Shown: positions 36,443 through 47,147, counted from the stretch's first letter. The stretch: DNA of 64,000 bases from Streptococcus oralis (GCF_001983955.1 NZ_CP019562.1:930001-994000), one strand, 5' to 3'. A program made the numbers and translations. Notes: generated from the letters alone by a model not told the origin.

Positions 36443-39400
36443 AGCCCATTTCCTTTTTAACTGAGGAAGAAATTAAAAAATTGCAAGAAGCAGAAGCGAG
36501 TTCGAGCAAGGAACAGAAGAAAACTGCCGAGCAAATCCAAGCCATTTATACTGCTGGGCAAAATATTCTGATCTCAGCGTCTGCTGGTTCAGGGAAAACC
36601 TTTGTCATGGCAGAACGTATTTTGGATCAATTAACTCGTGGTGTAGAAATCAGTCAACTCTTTATCTCGACCTTTACCGTCAAGGCTGCTACTGAACTCA
36701 AAGAACGTTTGGAGAAGAAAATTAGCCAACAAATCCAAGAAACCGATGATGTTGACCTCAAACAACACTTGGGACGTCAGTTGGCAGATCTGCCAAACGC
36801 GGCCATCGGAACCATGGACTCCTTCACACAAAAATTCCTAGGAAAACATGGCTATTTGATTGATATCGCACCAAATTTTCGTATTCTACAAAATGAAAGT
36901 GAACAGTTAATCCTCAAAAACGAAGTTTTTCATCAGGTTTTTGAAGCCCATTACCAAGGTGAAAATAAAGAGAACTTTAGTCGCTTGGTCAAGAACTTTG
37001 CTGGACGAGGCAAGGATGAACGAGGTCTGCGCCAGCAAGTCTACAAAATCTATGATTTCCTCCAATCCACTAGTAATCCTCAAAAATGGCTGAGTAACTC
37101 TTTCCTCAAAGGATTTGGAGAAGCTGATTTTACTAGTGAAAAAGAAAAACTAACTGAGCAAATCAAGCAGGCGCTTTGGGACTTGGAAAGTTTCTTTCGT
37201 TATCATCTGGATAACGATGCCAAGGAGTTTCCCAAAGCTGCCTATTTAGAAAATGTGCTGTTGGTTCTGGATGAAATTAGCTCCTTAAATCAAGAGTCCG
37301 ATAGCCAGGCTTATCAAGCAGTGCTTGCTCGTGTTGTCGCCATCTCGAAAGAGAAAAATGGTCGGGCTCTTGCTAACTCTAGTCGAAAGGCTGATTTGAA
37401 GCCACTTGCAGATGCTTATAACGAGGAGAGAAAATCCCAGTTTGCAAAACTTGGACAACTAGCAGACCAGATAACAATTCTCGACTATCAAGAGCGTTAT
37501 CACGAAGAAACATGGGGACTTGCTCAGACTTTCCAAACCTTCATGAGCGACTTTGTAGAAGCTTATCGTGAACGTAAACGCCAGGAAAATGCATTTGAAT
37601 TCGCTGATATCAGTCATTACACCATTGAGATTTTAGAGAATTTCCCACAAGTTCGCGAGACTTATCAAGAGAGATTTCATGAAGTCATGGTCGATGAGTA
37701 TCAGGATACCAACCACATTCAAGAACGGATGCTGGAATTGCTGTCGAATGGTCACAATCGCTTTATGGTGGGAGATATCAAGCAGTCCATCTACCGTTTC
37801 CGTCAGGCAGACCCGCAGATTATCAATGAAAAATTTCAACGCTATGCGCAAAATCCTCAAGAAGGAAAGCTGATTTTGCTCAAGGAAAATTTCCGTAGTA
37901 GTTCAGAAGTGCTGTCAGCAACCAATGATGTTTTTGGACGCCTTATGGACCAAGAGGTCGGTGAAATCAACTATGACAGCATGCACCAGCTTGTTTTTGC
38001 CAATACCAAACTGACTCCTAATCCAGACAACAAGGCAGAATTTCTCCTCTACGATAAGGGCGATAGTGGGCAAGAGAAAGAAGAAAGTGATGAAGACACG
38101 AAACTCACTGGGGAAATGCGCCTTGTCATCAAGGAAATCTTAAAGCTACATCAAGAAAAAGGTGTGGCCTTCAAAGAAATTGCCCTTCTGACTTCCAGTC
38201 GCAGTCGTAATGACCAGATTCTACTTGCCCTGTCTGAGTACGGGATACCTGTCAAAACCGACGGTGAGCAAAACAACTACCTCCAATCCTTAGAAGTACA
38301 AGTCATGTTGGACACCCTTCGTGTCATCCACAATCCCCTGCAAGACTATGCCTTGGTTGCCCTTATGAAGTCTCCTATGTTTAGTTTCGATGAGGACGAG
38401 TTGGCACGTTTATCTCTTCAGAAAGCAGAAGATAAAGTACAAGAGAATCTTTATGAGAAACTAGTTAATGCTCAAAGACAGGTAACTGATCAGAAAGAGT
38501 TAATTCACAAGGACCTAGCTGAAAAACTCAATCAGTTCATGGATATTTTGGATTCTTGGCGCTTGTATGCCAAAACCCACTCTCTCTATGACTTGATTTG
38601 GAAGATTTATAATGACCGTTTTTATTATGACTATGTTGGAGCTTTGCCAAATGGCCCTGCTAGACAGGCCAATCTCTATGCCCTAGCGCTACGTGCTGAC
38701 CAGTTTGAAAAGAGTAATTTTAAGGGATTGTCGCGTTTTATACGTATGATTGACCAAGTCCTAGAAGCCCAGCACGATCTCGCAAGTGTAGCCGTCGCAC
38801 CGCCTAAAGATGCTGTGGAACTCTTGACCATTCACAAGAGCAAAGGACTGGAGTTTCCTTATGTCTTTATCCTCAACATGGATCAGGACTTCAACAAGCA
38901 AGACTCGATGTCAGACGTCATTCTCAGCCGTCAAAATGGGCTTGGTGTCAAATACATTGCCAAGGTGGAAACAGGAGCAGTGGAAGCACACTATCCTAAA
39001 ACCATCAAACTCTCCATTCCTAGCCTGACCTATACGCAGAATGAGAAAGAACTGCAACTGGCTAGCTATTCAGAGCAGATGCGTCTGCTGTATGTTGCCA
39101 TGACAAGGGCTGAGAAAAAGCTCTATCTTGTTGGCAAGGGCTCTCGCGAAAAGCTAGAAGCCAAGGAATACCCAGCAGCAAACAATGGAAAATTAGATAG
39201 CAATACCAGACTGCAAGCAAGAAATTTCCAAGATTGGGTCTGGGCTATCAGCAAAGTATTTGCCAAGGACAATCTCAACTTTAGCTATCGTTTTGTTGGT
39301 GAAGACCAGCTGACTAGAGAAGCTATCGGAGAATTGGAAAACAAGAGCCCTCTCCAAGATAGCTCTCAAGCAAGCAACCGCCAGTCAGAAACCATCAAAG

Positions 39401-40092
39401 AAGCTCTGGAAATGCTGAAAGAGGTGGAAGTTTATAATACTCTTCACCGCACAGCTATTGAGCTTCCTAGTGTTCAAACCCCAAGCCAAATCAAGAAATT
39501 CTACGAACCGGTTATGGATATGGAAGGGGTAGAAATTACTAACCAAACTCAATCATCGGAAAAGCAAATCAGCTTTGATTTACCTGATTTTTCAACTAAA
39601 AAAAAGGTAACTGGAGCAGAGATTGGTAGTGCCACTCATGAACTCATGCAGAGAATTGACCTCAGTCAGCAACCAACACTTGCTAGCCTGACAGAAACAC
39701 TCAAACAAGTTCAAACTAGTCTAGCTGTTAGAGACAAGATCAATCTTTCTAAAATCCTAGCTTTCTTTGACACACCACTTGGTCAGGAGATTCTCGCTAA
39801 TACCGGCCATCTCTACCGCGAGCAACCTTTTTCTATGCTCAAGCGGGACCAAAAAAGTCAGGAAGACTTTGTTGTTCGTGGGATCTTGGACGGCTATCTA
39901 CTTTACGAGGACAGAATTATTCTTTTCGACTATAAGACAGACCGTTATGATGAACCAAGTCAACTCATAGACCGCTATCGTGGCCAGTTAGCCCTATACG
40001 GTGAGGCCTTATCACGAGCTTATTCGATAGAAAACATTGAAAAATACTTGATTTTACTCGGTAAAGATGAGGTTCAAGTTGTAAAAGTATAA
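36439..40092 (+). CDS. rexA: ATP-dependent helicase/nuclease subunit RexA (AddA family)
   Basis: A 1217-residue UvrD-type helicase with a C-terminal RecB-family nuclease. Motifs in order: Walker [73 protein letters not shown], and nuclease motifs GATHEL-like (GSATHELMQ) and [10 protein letters not shown]. It unwinds and degrades DNA ends until a Chi site. The ATG overlaps rexB. The length matches the family. Confidence 0.95.
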   Translation: MKPISFLTEEEIKKLQEAEASSSKEQKKTAEQIQAIYTAGQNILISASAGSGKTFVMAERILDQLTRGVEISQLFISTFTVKAATELKERLEKKISQQIQETDDVDLKQHLGRQLADLPNAAIGTMDSFTQKFLGKHGYLIDIAPNFRILQNESEQLILKNEVFHQVFEAHYQGENKENFSRLVKNFAGRGKDERGLRQQVYKIYDFLQSTSNPQKWLSNSFLKGFGEADFTSEKEKLTEQIKQALWDLESFFRYHLDNDAKEFPKAAYLENVLLVLDEISSLNQESDSQAYQAVLARVVAISKEKNGRALANSSRKADLKPLADAYNEERKSQFAKLGQLADQITILDYQERYHEETWGLAQTFQTFMSDFVEAYRERKRQENAFEFADISHYTIEILENFPQVRETYQERFHEVMVDEYQDTNHIQERMLELLSNGHNRFMVGDIKQSIYRFRQADPQIINEKFQRYAQNPQEGKLILLKENFRSSSEVLSATNDVFGRLMDQEVGEINYDSMHQLVFANTKLTPNPDNKAEFLLYDKGDSGQEKEESDEDTKLTGEMRLVIKEILKLHQEKGVAFKEIALLTSSRSRNDQILLALSEYGIPVKTDGEQNNYLQSLEVQVMLDTLRVIHNPLQDYALVALMKSPMFSFDEDELARLSLQKAEDKVQENLYEKLVNAQRQVTDQKELIHKDLAEKLNQFMDILDSWRLYAKTHSLYDLIWKIYNDRFYYDYVGALPNGPARQANLYALALRADQFEKSNFKGLSRFIRMIDQVLEAQHDLASVAVAPPKDAVELLTIHKSKGLEFPYVFILNMDQDFNKQDSMSDVILSRQNGLGVKYIAKVETGAVEAHYPKTIKLSIPSLTYTQNEKELQLASYSEQMRLLYVAMTRAEKKLYLVGKGSREKLEAKEYPAANNGKLDSNTRLQARNFQDWVWAISKVFAKDNLNFSYRFVGEDQLTREAIGELENKSPLQDSSQASNRQSETIKEALEMLKEVEVYNTLHRTAIELPSVQTPSQIKKFYEPVMDMEGVEITNQTQSSEKQISFDLPDFSTKKKVTGAEIGSATHELMQRIDLSQQPTLASLTETLKQVQTSLAVRDKINLSKILAFFDTPLGQEILANTGHLYREQPFSMLKRDQKSQEDFVVRGILDGYLLYEDRIILFDYKTDRYDEPSQLIDRYRGQLALYGEALSRAYSIENIEKYLILLGKDEVQVVKV

Positions 40093-40109
40093 CCTAGAAA
40101 GGAGATCTC

Positions 40110-41288
40110 ATGACACTTCCAGTTAGAAAATCCCTTCATGATGCAGTTTTACAGGCTTCAAAAGCTGATACTTGGGATCAAGCCACTAAGGAGTGGAATG
40201 AAGTTTCCTTGATCTTTAATGGCATTGGCCGTAGTAATTGTGTTTGTGGGAATGCCATAAAATACGCCTACGAACTCTTTAACGGAGTTACAGGCCAACG
40301 TCTCTTTCCTATTGGCAGTGACTGTGTCCGTCATTTTCATCGACTGACTTTAGACCAGCAACTGGAAGAGGAAGACAAGCTTCTCAGAAAAGTTGAAAAC
40401 CTAACCAGAAAGGCCCAGAAAAAGGAAAAAATCAATATCAATAAAAGCGATTTTGACGAACGACTTCTAAAATGGTTTTGGGAGAAAGGTGTTTTCAAAG
40501 CCAATCGTGGCAATCAATTCGCACCTGAGAGAGACTATCATCTCTTCCTAGAGGTCTTTCAAGGCGGAAGTTGGACCAAGGCAGAGCCAAAGAAGAAGGC
40601 TCGTATGGAAGAAGTGCTGGAAAAGTGTATCAAACCCTTTTTACTTGGTAAGACCGATGACCAACTCTATCTTGTCAAACTAGGCAAGGAGAAAATCGAC
40701 TACGAGCAGCATTTACGAATTCAAGCAGAGAAAGAACGCAAGAAGAGAGATAAAATCGCCAAGCAATACGCTGATAACCTCATTCTTGCCATGGGACCTG
40801 CAGAACGCGCTTATCAAGATTACTTTGGCTTTACAGAACCCCTCACCCAAGAAGAACGAAAATGGGAGAAAATCCTCTTTGGAAAAAATAGAGACGAACG
40901 GGCTATCAAGGCTAAACAAAACCAAAAGGAGCTGGAAAAGGATCAGCGGATTGCAAATCAAGATCCTATTGAACGAAAGCAGAAGCAGACTTGGCTTCTT
41001 AATTCCTATTTTCGTGATTTGCCTGATGAAAAAGCCAGATTTTCTCGGCTTCTATTAGAATATCGAAAAAGTGGAGAAGTACCCTTTTCAGATGATTACT
41101 TATCTGAGCATCTCATCGATTTTTTCTACAAGATGAAAGCCTTTGAGTTTGAAATCTCACCAGAACAAGTCCGCGATTTTCTAAAAGAATGCCTTCAGGC
41201 AGAACATCTATCATCTGCACAAGAAAGTTGGACTAGAGGGATTCTCCTCAATTGTCTTCATCCGTTTTTAGATAGGTTACTCATATAG
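40110..41288 (+). CDS. Conserved protein of unknown function in the rexBA transcript
   Basis: A 392-residue soluble, highly charged protein. Near the N-terminus SNCVCGNAIKYAYELFNGVT and then PIGSDCVRHF contain three cysteines and a histidine spaced as in a treble-clef or zinc-ribbon-like site (CxC...C..H). The rest is helical with many lysines and glutamates, including a likely coiled coil at 200-290. Start ATG with AAGGAGATCTC, 17 bp after rexA, so it shares the transcript. I do not recognise the family. A role with nucleic acids is only suggested by context and charge. Confidence 0.7.
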   Translation: MTLPVRKSLHDAVLQASKADTWDQATKEWNEVSLIFNGIGRSNCVCGNAIKYAYELFNGVTGQRLFPIGSDCVRHFHRLTLDQQLEEEDKLLRKVENLTRKAQKKEKININKSDFDERLLKWFWEKGVFKANRGNQFAPERDYHLFLEVFQGGSWTKAEPKKKARMEEVLEKCIKPFLLGKTDDQLYLVKLGKEKIDYEQHLRIQAEKERKKRDKIAKQYADNLILAMGPAERAYQDYFGFTEPLTQEERKWEKILFGKNRDERAIKAKQNQKELEKDQRIANQDPIERKQKQTWLLNSYFRDLPDEKARFSRLLLEYRKSGEVPFSDDYLSEHLIDFFYKMKAFEFEISPEQVRDFLKECLQAEHLSSAQESWTRGILLNCLHPFLDRLLI

Positions 41289-41290
41289 AA

Positions 41291-41323
41291 AAAATCCTAC
41301 CTTGTCTATGCATGGTAGGATTT
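41291..41323. terminator. Bidirectional terminator between rexBA unit and toxin-antitoxin pair
   Basis: AAATCCTACC / GGTAGGATTT around a 13-nt loop, overlapping the toxin stop region. Confidence 0.75.
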
Positions 41324-41678
41324 AAGTATCTCCAAAGATGTACTGGTAAAGTTGGACGACTTTCTGAAAACATTGTGTGTCCATTCTTGTTATTTTTTGA
41401 GCATTACGCATCCGAAAATCGAAGGTATAGAGTTGAAATGGATTGACAGCGCCATCTACCTTGTCCGACGAGACAGGAACGAGCAAGCCTTTTTCTGCCA
41501 AACGACGTTGGCCGTGAGTGATAGGACAGACAGCTACAAAACCAGTTTGCAAGGCATATTCTCTCCTAGAAACTACCAAGGCAGGTCGCCTTTTCTGAAT
41601 CTCCCGACCGACTGATGGATCAAAGTCCAGCCAAATGATATCCTGCTTTTCAGGAATATAGTCAGATTTCGCTATCAA
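41322..41678 (-). CDS. PemK/MazF-type mRNA interferase toxin
   Basis: A 118-residue member of the MazF/PemK/CcdB fold. QDIIWLDFDPSVGREIQKRR carries the conserved GxE-(I/Q)-x-K-x-RPALV start of the fold, followed by RPALVVSRREY and FVAVCPITHGQRR. Such toxins cleave mRNA at short sequences when the antitoxin is degraded. The gene overlaps the antitoxin gene by 17 nt on the minus strand, the normal antitoxin-first order. Confidence 0.9.
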   Translation of the reverse strand: MIAKSDYIPEKQDIIWLDFDPSVGREIQKRRPALVVSRREYALQTGFVAVCPITHGQRRLAEKGLLVPVSSDKVDGAVNPFQLYTFDFRMRNAQKITRMDTQCFQKVVQLYQYIFGDT

Positions 41679-41877
41679 CTGACCTTACCCCTTCAAAATC
41701 GTTTGTCATTCTCAAATCAGTAATCCCATCAAAAGGATCTTTCAGTTTTGGAGCTAAGACAATGACTCCGTCAATTCCTTTGTAGACAACCATTTCTTGA
41801 CCTTCTGACATCCCTAAATTTTTAGGAATGGTCACAGTGAGCGAATTTCCCACCTTGCGAGTCTTTACTGTATTCAT
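41662..41877 (-). CDS. PemI/MazE-type antitoxin (AbrB/SpoVT fold)
   Basis: A 71-residue protein starting MNTVKTRKVGNSLTVTIPKN, the swapped-hairpin DNA-binding domain of MazE/AbrB proteins. The C-terminal acidic part (DPFDGITDLRMTNDFEG) would wrap the toxin. GGTAGAG precedes the ATG. It likely represses its own promoter; AT-rich TATACTAAGTATATAC-like sequence at 41897-41915 is a candidate operator. Confidence 0.88.
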   Translation of the reverse strand: MNTVKTRKVGNSLTVTIPKNLGMSEGQEMVVYKGIDGVIVLAPKLKDPFDGITDLRMTNDFEGVRSVDSEI

Positions 41878-42092
41878 TGCTCTACCTCCACGAATTAGTA
41901 TACACTAAGTATATACCTGAAAACAAAAAAAGTCAAGTAAATCGTTACTGACCTCAAGGATGTTTCGGACGATTACTATTTGTGATTTATTATGGTCAAA
42001 GCCTGTGCAAAAGTTCCTCATTTATGATAGAATAGATGGTAAGAAAGAAAACGTTTTTATCACGTTTTTTTTAGTCGGAAGGGGAAAATATT

Positions 42093-42944
42093 ATGGCTAC
42101 TATTCAATGGTTTCCGGGCCACATGTCTAAGGCTCGGCGACAGGTTCAGGAGAATTTAAAATTTGTTGATTTTGTGACAATTTTGGTGGATGCTCGGCTA
42201 CCTTTATCTAGTCAAAATCCTATGTTAACCAAGATTGTTGGAGATAAACCAAAACTCTTGATTTTGAACAAGGCAGACCTTGCTGACCCCGCAATGACCA
42301 AAGAATGGCGTCAGTATTTTGAATCACAGGGAATCCAAACTCTGGCTATCAACTCCAAAGAGCAAGTGACTGTAAAAGTTGTGACGGATGCAGCCAAAAA
42401 GCTCATGGCTGATAAGATTGCACGCCAGAAAGAACGCGGTATCAAGATCGAAACCTTGCGGACCATGATTATCGGAATTCCAAATGCCGGTAAGTCAACC
42501 CTCATGAACCGTTTGGCTGGGAAAAAGATTGCGGTTGTAGGTAATAAACCAGGTGTTACCAAGGGGCAACAATGGCTTAAAACCAATAAAGACCTTGAAA
42601 TCCTAGACACACCAGGGATTCTTTGGCCTAAGTTTGAAGATGATGCTGTCGCACTGAAACTAGCCTTGACTGGAGCTATCAAAGACCAGTTGCTTCCTAT
42701 GGATGAGGTGACCATTTTTGGTCTCAATTATTTCAAAAAACATTATCCAGAAAAGCTAGCTGAACGCTTCAAACAAATGAAAATTGAAGAAGAAGCACCT
42801 GTTATCATCATGGATATGACCCGTGCCCTTGGTTTCCGAGACGACTACGACCGCTTTTACAGCCTCTTCGTCAAGGAAGTCCGTGATGGAAAGCTCGGTA
42901 ACTATACCTTAGATACATTGGATGACATCGATGACGACGATTAA
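42093..42944 (+). CDS. rbgA: Ribosome biogenesis GTPase RbgA (YlqF)
   Basis: A 283-residue circularly permuted GTPase. The G4 motif LLILNKADL comes before G1 [18 protein letters not shown], and G3 LDTPGILWP follows. [13 protein letters not shown] is the family start. It is needed for late assembly of the 50S subunit. A -10 TATGATAGAAT with TG extension lies near 42023-42033. It overlaps rnhB by 23 nt. Confidence 0.95.
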   Translation: MATIQWFPGHMSKARRQVQENLKFVDFVTILVDARLPLSSQNPMLTKIVGDKPKLLILNKADLADPAMTKEWRQYFESQGIQTLAINSKEQVTVKVVTDAAKKLMADKIARQKERGIKIETLRTMIIGIPNAGKSTLMNRLAGKKIAVVGNKPGVTKGQQWLKTNKDLEILDTPGILWPKFEDDAVALKLALTGAIKDQLLPMDEVTIFGLNYFKKHYPEKLAERFKQMKIEEEAPVIIMDMTRALGFRDDYDRFYSLFVKEVRDGKLGNYTLDTLDDIDDDD

Positions 42945-43710
42945 AGAAATCAAAGACCTTCTTGCCACTGTCAAAGAATTAGACAATCCCCTTTTTCCTG
43001 AACTGGAAAAAGATCCTCGTTCTGGGGTTCAAAAGGAAATCAACAAACGTAAAAAAGCCATTCAGGCTGAACTGGATGAAGACCTTCGTTTGGAATCTAT
43101 GCTTTCCTATGAAAAAGAACTCTATAAGCAAGGATTGACCCTAATAGCAGGTGTTGATGAGGTCGGCCGTGGTCCTCTGGCTGGACCCGTAGTCGCTGCA
43201 GCTGTTATTTTACCTAAAAATTGTAAGATTAAAGGCCTCAACGATAGTAAAAAAATCCCCAAAAAGAAACATCTGGAGATTTATCAAGCCGTTCAAGACC
43301 AAGCTTTATCAATTGGGATTGGTATCATGGATAATCAGGTCATCGACCAAGTCAATATCTATGAAGCTACCAAACTAGCCATGAAAGAAGCAATCTCCCA
43401 GCTCAGTCCGCAACCTGAGCACCTCTTGATAGATGCCATGAAACTGGAGTTACCAATTTCACAAACCTCCATTATCAAAGGAGATGCTAACTCCCTCTCT
43501 ATCGCAGCTGCATCCATAGTAGCCAAGGTGACACGGGATGAATTGATGAAGAAATACGATCAGCAATATCCTGGCTATGATTTTACAGCTAATGCAGGCT
43601 ATGGAACAGCTAAACATCTAGAAGGACTAGAAAAACTAGGTGTCACCCCGATTCACCGAACCAGTTTTGAACCAGTCAAAACACTGGTTTCAACTAAGAA
43701 AGACAAGTAA
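42922..43710 (+). CDS. rnhB: Ribonuclease HII
   Basis: A 262-residue enzyme. The catalytic [12 protein letters not shown] motif, LNDSKKI, LLIDAM and [18 protein letters not shown] are all present. It removes single ribonucleotides and RNA from RNA-DNA hybrids. The N-terminal 60 residues are the typical Gram-positive extension. Start could be 42922 or the in-frame ATG at 42931; both lie within rbgA. Gene pair rbgA-rnhB is conserved in streptococci. Confidence 0.95.
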   Translation: MTSMTTIKEIKDLLATVKELDNPLFPELEKDPRSGVQKEINKRKKAIQAELDEDLRLESMLSYEKELYKQGLTLIAGVDEVGRGPLAGPVVAAAVILPKNCKIKGLNDSKKIPKKKHLEIYQAVQDQALSIGIGIMDNQVIDQVNIYEATKLAMKEAISQLSPQPEHLLIDAMKLELPISQTSIIKGDANSLSIAAASIVAKVTRDELMKKYDQQYPGYDFTANAGYGTAKHLEGLEKLGVTPIHRTSFEPVKTLVSTKKDK

Positions 43711-43716
43711 GAGGAA

Positions 43717-45273
43717 ATGATTATGGAGGAACAGTCAGAAATACTCCGCTCCAAGAAAGAATTTGCCTTTGCCTCAAGCACTATATTATCCCAAGTTGGA
43801 CGAGGGATCATTGTTGGTCTCGTCGTCGGTCTCATCGTCGGATCCTTTCGTTTCTTAATCGAAAAGGGTTTCCATCTGATACAAGGATTCTATCAAGATC
43901 AAGCGCACCTAGTGCGCAATCTTTTTATCATTGGTCTATTTTATGTATTCGTTTGCTGGCTCAGTGCGAAACTAACTCGGCTAGAAAAAGATATCAAGGG
44001 TTCAGGAATTCCTCAAGTCGAAGCCGAACTAAAGGGACTCATGACTCTAAACTGGTGGAGTGTCCTCTGGAAGAAATATGTATTAGGTATTCTTGCTATT
44101 GCCAGTGGCCTTATGCTAGGGCGAGAAGGGCCAAGTATTCAACTTGGAGCTGTTGGTGGTAAAGGTATTGCCAAGTGGCTCAAATCTAGTCCAGTAGAGG
44201 AACGTTCCCTGATTGCCAGTGGAGCTGCTGCAGGTTTAGCCGCTGCCTTTAATGCACCGATTGCAGGCCTCCTCTTTGTTGTAGAAGAAGTCTATCATCA
44301 TTTTTCACGCTTTTTCTGGGTCTCAACTCTAGCAGCCAGTCTCGTAGCAAACTTTGTCTCACTACTCATATTCGGCCTAACACCCGTACTAGATATGCCA
44401 GACAACATTCCTCTCATGACCCTAGACCAGTATTGGATATACCTCCTTATGGGAGTTTTTCTCGGGCTTTCTGGTTTTCTCTATGAGAAAGCTGTACTCA
44501 ATGTTGGTCGAGTTTATGATTGGGTTGGTCAAACAATCCATTTAGATAGTGCTTATTATCCAATCATAGCCTTTATCCTTATCATACCAGTCGGGATTTT
44601 CTTGCCACAAATCCTTGGTGGTGGAAATCAGGTCGTTCTTTCCTTGACTGAGCAAAATTTTAGTTTTCAAGTTCTATTAGCTTACTTTTTGATTCGCTTT
44701 GTTTGGAGCATGATTAGTTATGGAAGTGGCCTCCCAGGAGGAATCTTCCTTCCCATTCTGGCGCTAGGTTCCTTACTTGGTGCCCTAGTTGGTGTCATTT
44801 GTGTCAACCTTGGGATTGTCAGTCAGGAGCAATTCCCTATATTTGTCATTTTAGGAATGAGTGGCTACTTTGGGGCAATATCCAAGGCACCCTTAACTGC
44901 CATGATCCTCGTAACTGAGATGGTTGGGGATATTCGCAACCTCATGCCACTGGGCTTAGTGACCTTGGTGGCTTACATCGTCATGGATCTACTCAAGGGG
45001 GCACCAGTCTATGAGGCCATGCTTGAAAAAATGCTACCAGAAGAAGCAACAGACGAAGGAGAAGTCACCCTCATAGAAATCCCTGTGTCTGACAAAATTG
45101 CTGGAAAACAGGTTCACGAGCTCAACTTGCCACATAACGTACTCATCACCACCCAAGTCCATAATGGCAAAAGCCAAACAGTTAACGGCTCAACTAGAAT
45201 GTATCTGGGGGATATGATTCACCTAGTGATTCCAAAAAGTGAAATTGGAAAAGTCAAAGATTTGTTGTTGTAG
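43717..45273 (+). CDS. ClC-family chloride/proton transporter
   Basis: A 518-residue membrane protein with the ClC selectivity motifs: GSGIPQVEAE, LGREGPSIQLG with the gating glutamate, and GSGLPGGIFLPIL. The gating glutamate supports an H+/Cl- exchanger. About residues 440-518 form a cytoplasmic TrkA-C-like regulatory domain (IPVSDKIAGKQVHEL). It starts 6 bp after rnhB and probably belongs to the same transcript. A palindrome and terminator follow the stop. Confidence 0.9.
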   Translation: MIMEEQSEILRSKKEFAFASSTILSQVGRGIIVGLVVGLIVGSFRFLIEKGFHLIQGFYQDQAHLVRNLFIIGLFYVFVCWLSAKLTRLEKDIKGSGIPQVEAELKGLMTLNWWSVLWKKYVLGILAIASGLMLGREGPSIQLGAVGGKGIAKWLKSSPVEERSLIASGAAAGLAAAFNAPIAGLLFVVEEVYHHFSRFFWVSTLAASLVANFVSLLIFGLTPVLDMPDNIPLMTLDQYWIYLLMGVFLGLSGFLYEKAVLNVGRVYDWVGQTIHLDSAYYPIIAFILIIPVGIFLPQILGGGNQVVLSLTEQNFSFQVLLAYFLIRFVWSMISYGSGLPGGIFLPILALGSLLGALVGVICVNLGIVSQEQFPIFVILGMSGYFGAISKAPLTAMILVTEMVGDIRNLMPLGLVTLVAYIVMDLLKGAPVYEAMLEKMLPEEATDEGEVTLIEIPVSDKIAGKQVHELNLPHNVLITTQVHNGKSQTVNGSTRMYLGDMIHLVIPKSEIGKVKDLLL

Positions 45274-45275
45274 GT

Positions 45276-45303
45276 TTTTTACATAATTTATATTATGTAA
45301 AAA
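45276..45303. repeat. Palindrome P1, TACATAA-N6-TTATGTA
   Basis: Arms TTTTTACATAA / TTATGTAAAAA with spacer TTTATA, starting 2 bp after the ClC stop. The core arms are identical to those at 47078-47097 and 51323-51342. Confidence 0.7.
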
Positions 45304-45323
45304 TTTAATTTAATACATCAGAA

Positions 45324-45357
45324 AACCGATTCTCAGAAATGAGATCGGTTATTTTTT
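45324..45357 (+). terminator. Terminator after the ClC gene
   Basis: AACCGATTCTC-agaaat-GAGATCGGTT followed by ATTTTTT. Confidence 0.85.
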
Positions 45358-45486
45358 GCAGATAAAATATTTACATACAAATAATTGAACTTGGGTAAAA
45401 ATAAGACTATAATTAAGTTAGAAATGATAAAGCATAAAGCTAGAAAGGAGTTTACTGTATCAAATCTGTACAGTAAGATTAAAATC

Positions 45487-45675
45487 ATGAAAAAGAAAAC
45501 AATAGCAATTATACAATGTATTTTATATCTCATAGCTCCTTATATAGCTCTTCAGTTATGTAGAATGAACAGAAGTATCGTTACTGATAATCTTTTTTTT
45601 ATTTTCCTTATTCTGCTGACTATTTCATTCTGGTTTAGTATTTGGAAACTAGAAAAAGCACTAGATAATGATTAA
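45487..45675 (+). CDS. Putative small two-span membrane protein
   Basis: A 62-residue frame, MKKKTIAIIQCILYLIAPYI at the start, with two hydrophobic segments (about 4-22 and 30-52). No convincing site precedes the ATG; AAAGGAG at 45444-45450 lies too far upstream, although the frame stays open to an ATG at 45424. No family recognised. The rest of 45274-46004 holds terminators, a palindrome and the dif-like site. Confidence 0.4.
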   Translation: MKKKTIAIIQCILYLIAPYIALQLCRMNRSIVTDNLFFIFLILLTISFWFSIWKLEKALDND

Positions 45676-45773
45676 CAACGAAACTCCAAAGATTGAGATC
45701 TGTTTGACCCAAAAACTGGAAATTTTTGAACTTTTCCTTATGTACACTATTTGAAAAATGTACTTTATAATTG

Positions 45774-45813
45774 AAATGTACTTTATTTTAAGGCAAGATA
45801 AAGTACATTTTTT
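45774..45813. terminator. Strong hairpin / probable terminator
   Basis: AAATGTACTTTAT and ATAAAGTACATTT are perfect 13-bp arms with an 11-nt loop, followed by TTTT. A partial extra copy, AATGTACTTTATA, lies just before at 45757-45769, so the left arm is duplicated in tandem. Confidence 0.65.
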
Positions 45814-45921
45814 GATCCAGTAGCTTAGAGGAGTAATGTACAAAAATCCCACCTTTTATGCTATTTTTGTTCCAAAAAAATTTTTTAGTTATTTTTTGCA
45901 CTTTAAAAAAACTCATGTAAT

Positions 45922-45952
45922 ATCTTTCCGAAAAACTATAATTTTCTTGAAA
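45922..45952. other. difSL-type chromosome dimer resolution site
   Basis: The 31-bp stretch begins ATCTTTCCGAAAAACTA and ends with TTTTCTTGAAAA, matching the atypical dif site of streptococci and lactococci that is used by the single recombinase XerS. It lies 52 bp upstream of xerS, the standard arrangement. It marks the replication terminus; gene strand bias changes across it. Confidence 0.85.
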
Positions 45953-46004
45953 AATATATGAGTCTATGCTATACTACTAGTAGACTTAATTATGGAGAAA
46001 ATAC

Positions 46005-47075
46005 ATGAAACGTGAGATTTTACTGGAACGAATCGACAAACTAAAACAAATCATGCCCTGGTATGTTCTGGAATACTACCAATCCAAGCTTGCTGTGCCC
46101 TACAGTTTTACAACCTTGTACGAATATCTCAAGGAATACGATCGATTTTTCAGATGGGTTTTAGAGTCTGGAATTTCAAATGCTGATAAAATGTCTGATA
46201 TTCCTTTATCTGTCTTGGAAAATATGTCTAAGAAAGATATGGAAGCTTTTATCCTATATCTACGTGAACGTCCATTGCTGAATGCTAATACAACCAAGCA
46301 AGGTGTATCTCAGACGACCATCAATCGGACCTTATCAGCACTTTCTAGTCTTTACAAGTATCTAACAGAGGAGGTTGAAAACGACCTGGGAGAACCCTAT
46401 TTCTATCGTAATGTAATGAAGAAAGTTTCAACCAAGAAAAAGAAAGAAACACTTGCTGCTAGAGCTGAAAACATCAAGCAAAAACTCTTTCTAGGTGATG
46501 AAACAGAAGGTTTTCTAACTTATATCGATCAGGAGTACCCACAACAGCTCTCAAATCGCGCTCTCTCATCATTTAATAAGAACAAAGAACGTGATTTGGC
46601 CATTATTGCCCTTCTCCTAGCGTCTGGTGTCCGCTTATCTGAAGCTGTTAATCTAGATCTAAGAGACCTCAATCTCAAAATGATGGTGATCGATGTCACT
46701 CGAAAAGGGGGGAAACGTGATTCTGTCAATGTCGCTGCTTTTGCTAAGCCTTACCTAGAGAATTATCTAGCCATTCGAAATCAACGCTATAAGACGGAAA
46801 AGACAGATACAGCTCTCTTTTTGACCTTATATCGAGGCGTTCCCAATCGTATTGATGCTTCTAGTGTTGAAAAGATGGTTGCTAAGTACTCTGAGGACTT
46901 CAAAGTCCGTGTAACTCCACACAAACTACGCCATACCCTGGCGACTAGGCTCTATGATGCTACTAAATCGCAAGTTTTGGTCAGCCATCAGCTAGGACAT
47001 GCCAGTACACAAGTCACTGACCTCTATACCCATATCGTCAATGATGAACAAAAGAATGCTTTGGATAGCTTATAA
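46005..47075 (+). CDS. xerS: Tyrosine recombinase XerS
   Basis: A 356-residue tyrosine recombinase. The N-terminal core-binding domain precedes the catalytic domain with [12 protein letters not shown] (first arginine), [11 protein letters not shown] (H..R) and [17 protein letters not shown] with the nucleophilic tyrosine. XerS acts alone at difSL, in contact with FtsK/SpoIIIE, to resolve chromosome dimers. TATGCTATACT near 45965-45975 serves as -10 region, and GGAGA precedes the ATG. Confidence 0.95.
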   Translation: MKREILLERIDKLKQIMPWYVLEYYQSKLAVPYSFTTLYEYLKEYDRFFRWVLESGISNADKMSDIPLSVLENMSKKDMEAFILYLRERPLLNANTTKQGVSQTTINRTLSALSSLYKYLTEEVENDLGEPYFYRNVMKKVSTKKKKETLAARAENIKQKLFLGDETEGFLTYIDQEYPQQLSNRALSSFNKNKERDLAIIALLLASGVRLSEAVNLDLRDLNLKMMVIDVTRKGGKRDSVNVAAFAKPYLENYLAIRNQRYKTEKTDTALFLTLYRGVPNRIDASSVEKMVAKYSEDFKVRVTPHKLRHTLATRLYDATKSQVLVSHQLGHASTQVTDLYTHIVNDEQKNALDSL

Positions 47076-47077
47076 AA

Positions 47078-47097
47078 TACATAAAATTATTTATGTA
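47078..47097. repeat. Palindrome P2, TACATAA-N6-TTATGTA
   Basis: Spacer AATTAT; begins 2 bp after the xerS stop. Arms identical to P1 and P3. Confidence 0.7.
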
Positions 47098-47110
47098 AAA
47101 TACCACTCAT

Positions 47111-47145
47111 AAAAAGAAGCTGCTAAAACAAGCAACTTCTTTTTG
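47111..47145. terminator. Bidirectional terminator between xerS and lplA
   Basis: AAAAAGAAG...CTTCTTTTT with inner TGCT/AGCA pairing; serves the convergent xerS and lplA genes. Confidence 0.8.
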
Positions 47146-47147
47146 AT

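Noticed and set aside
45333-45852. Minus-strand frames of 60-66 codons between the ClC gene and xerS
   Set aside because: No ribosome binding sites, AT-driven hydrophobic composition, overlap with terminators.
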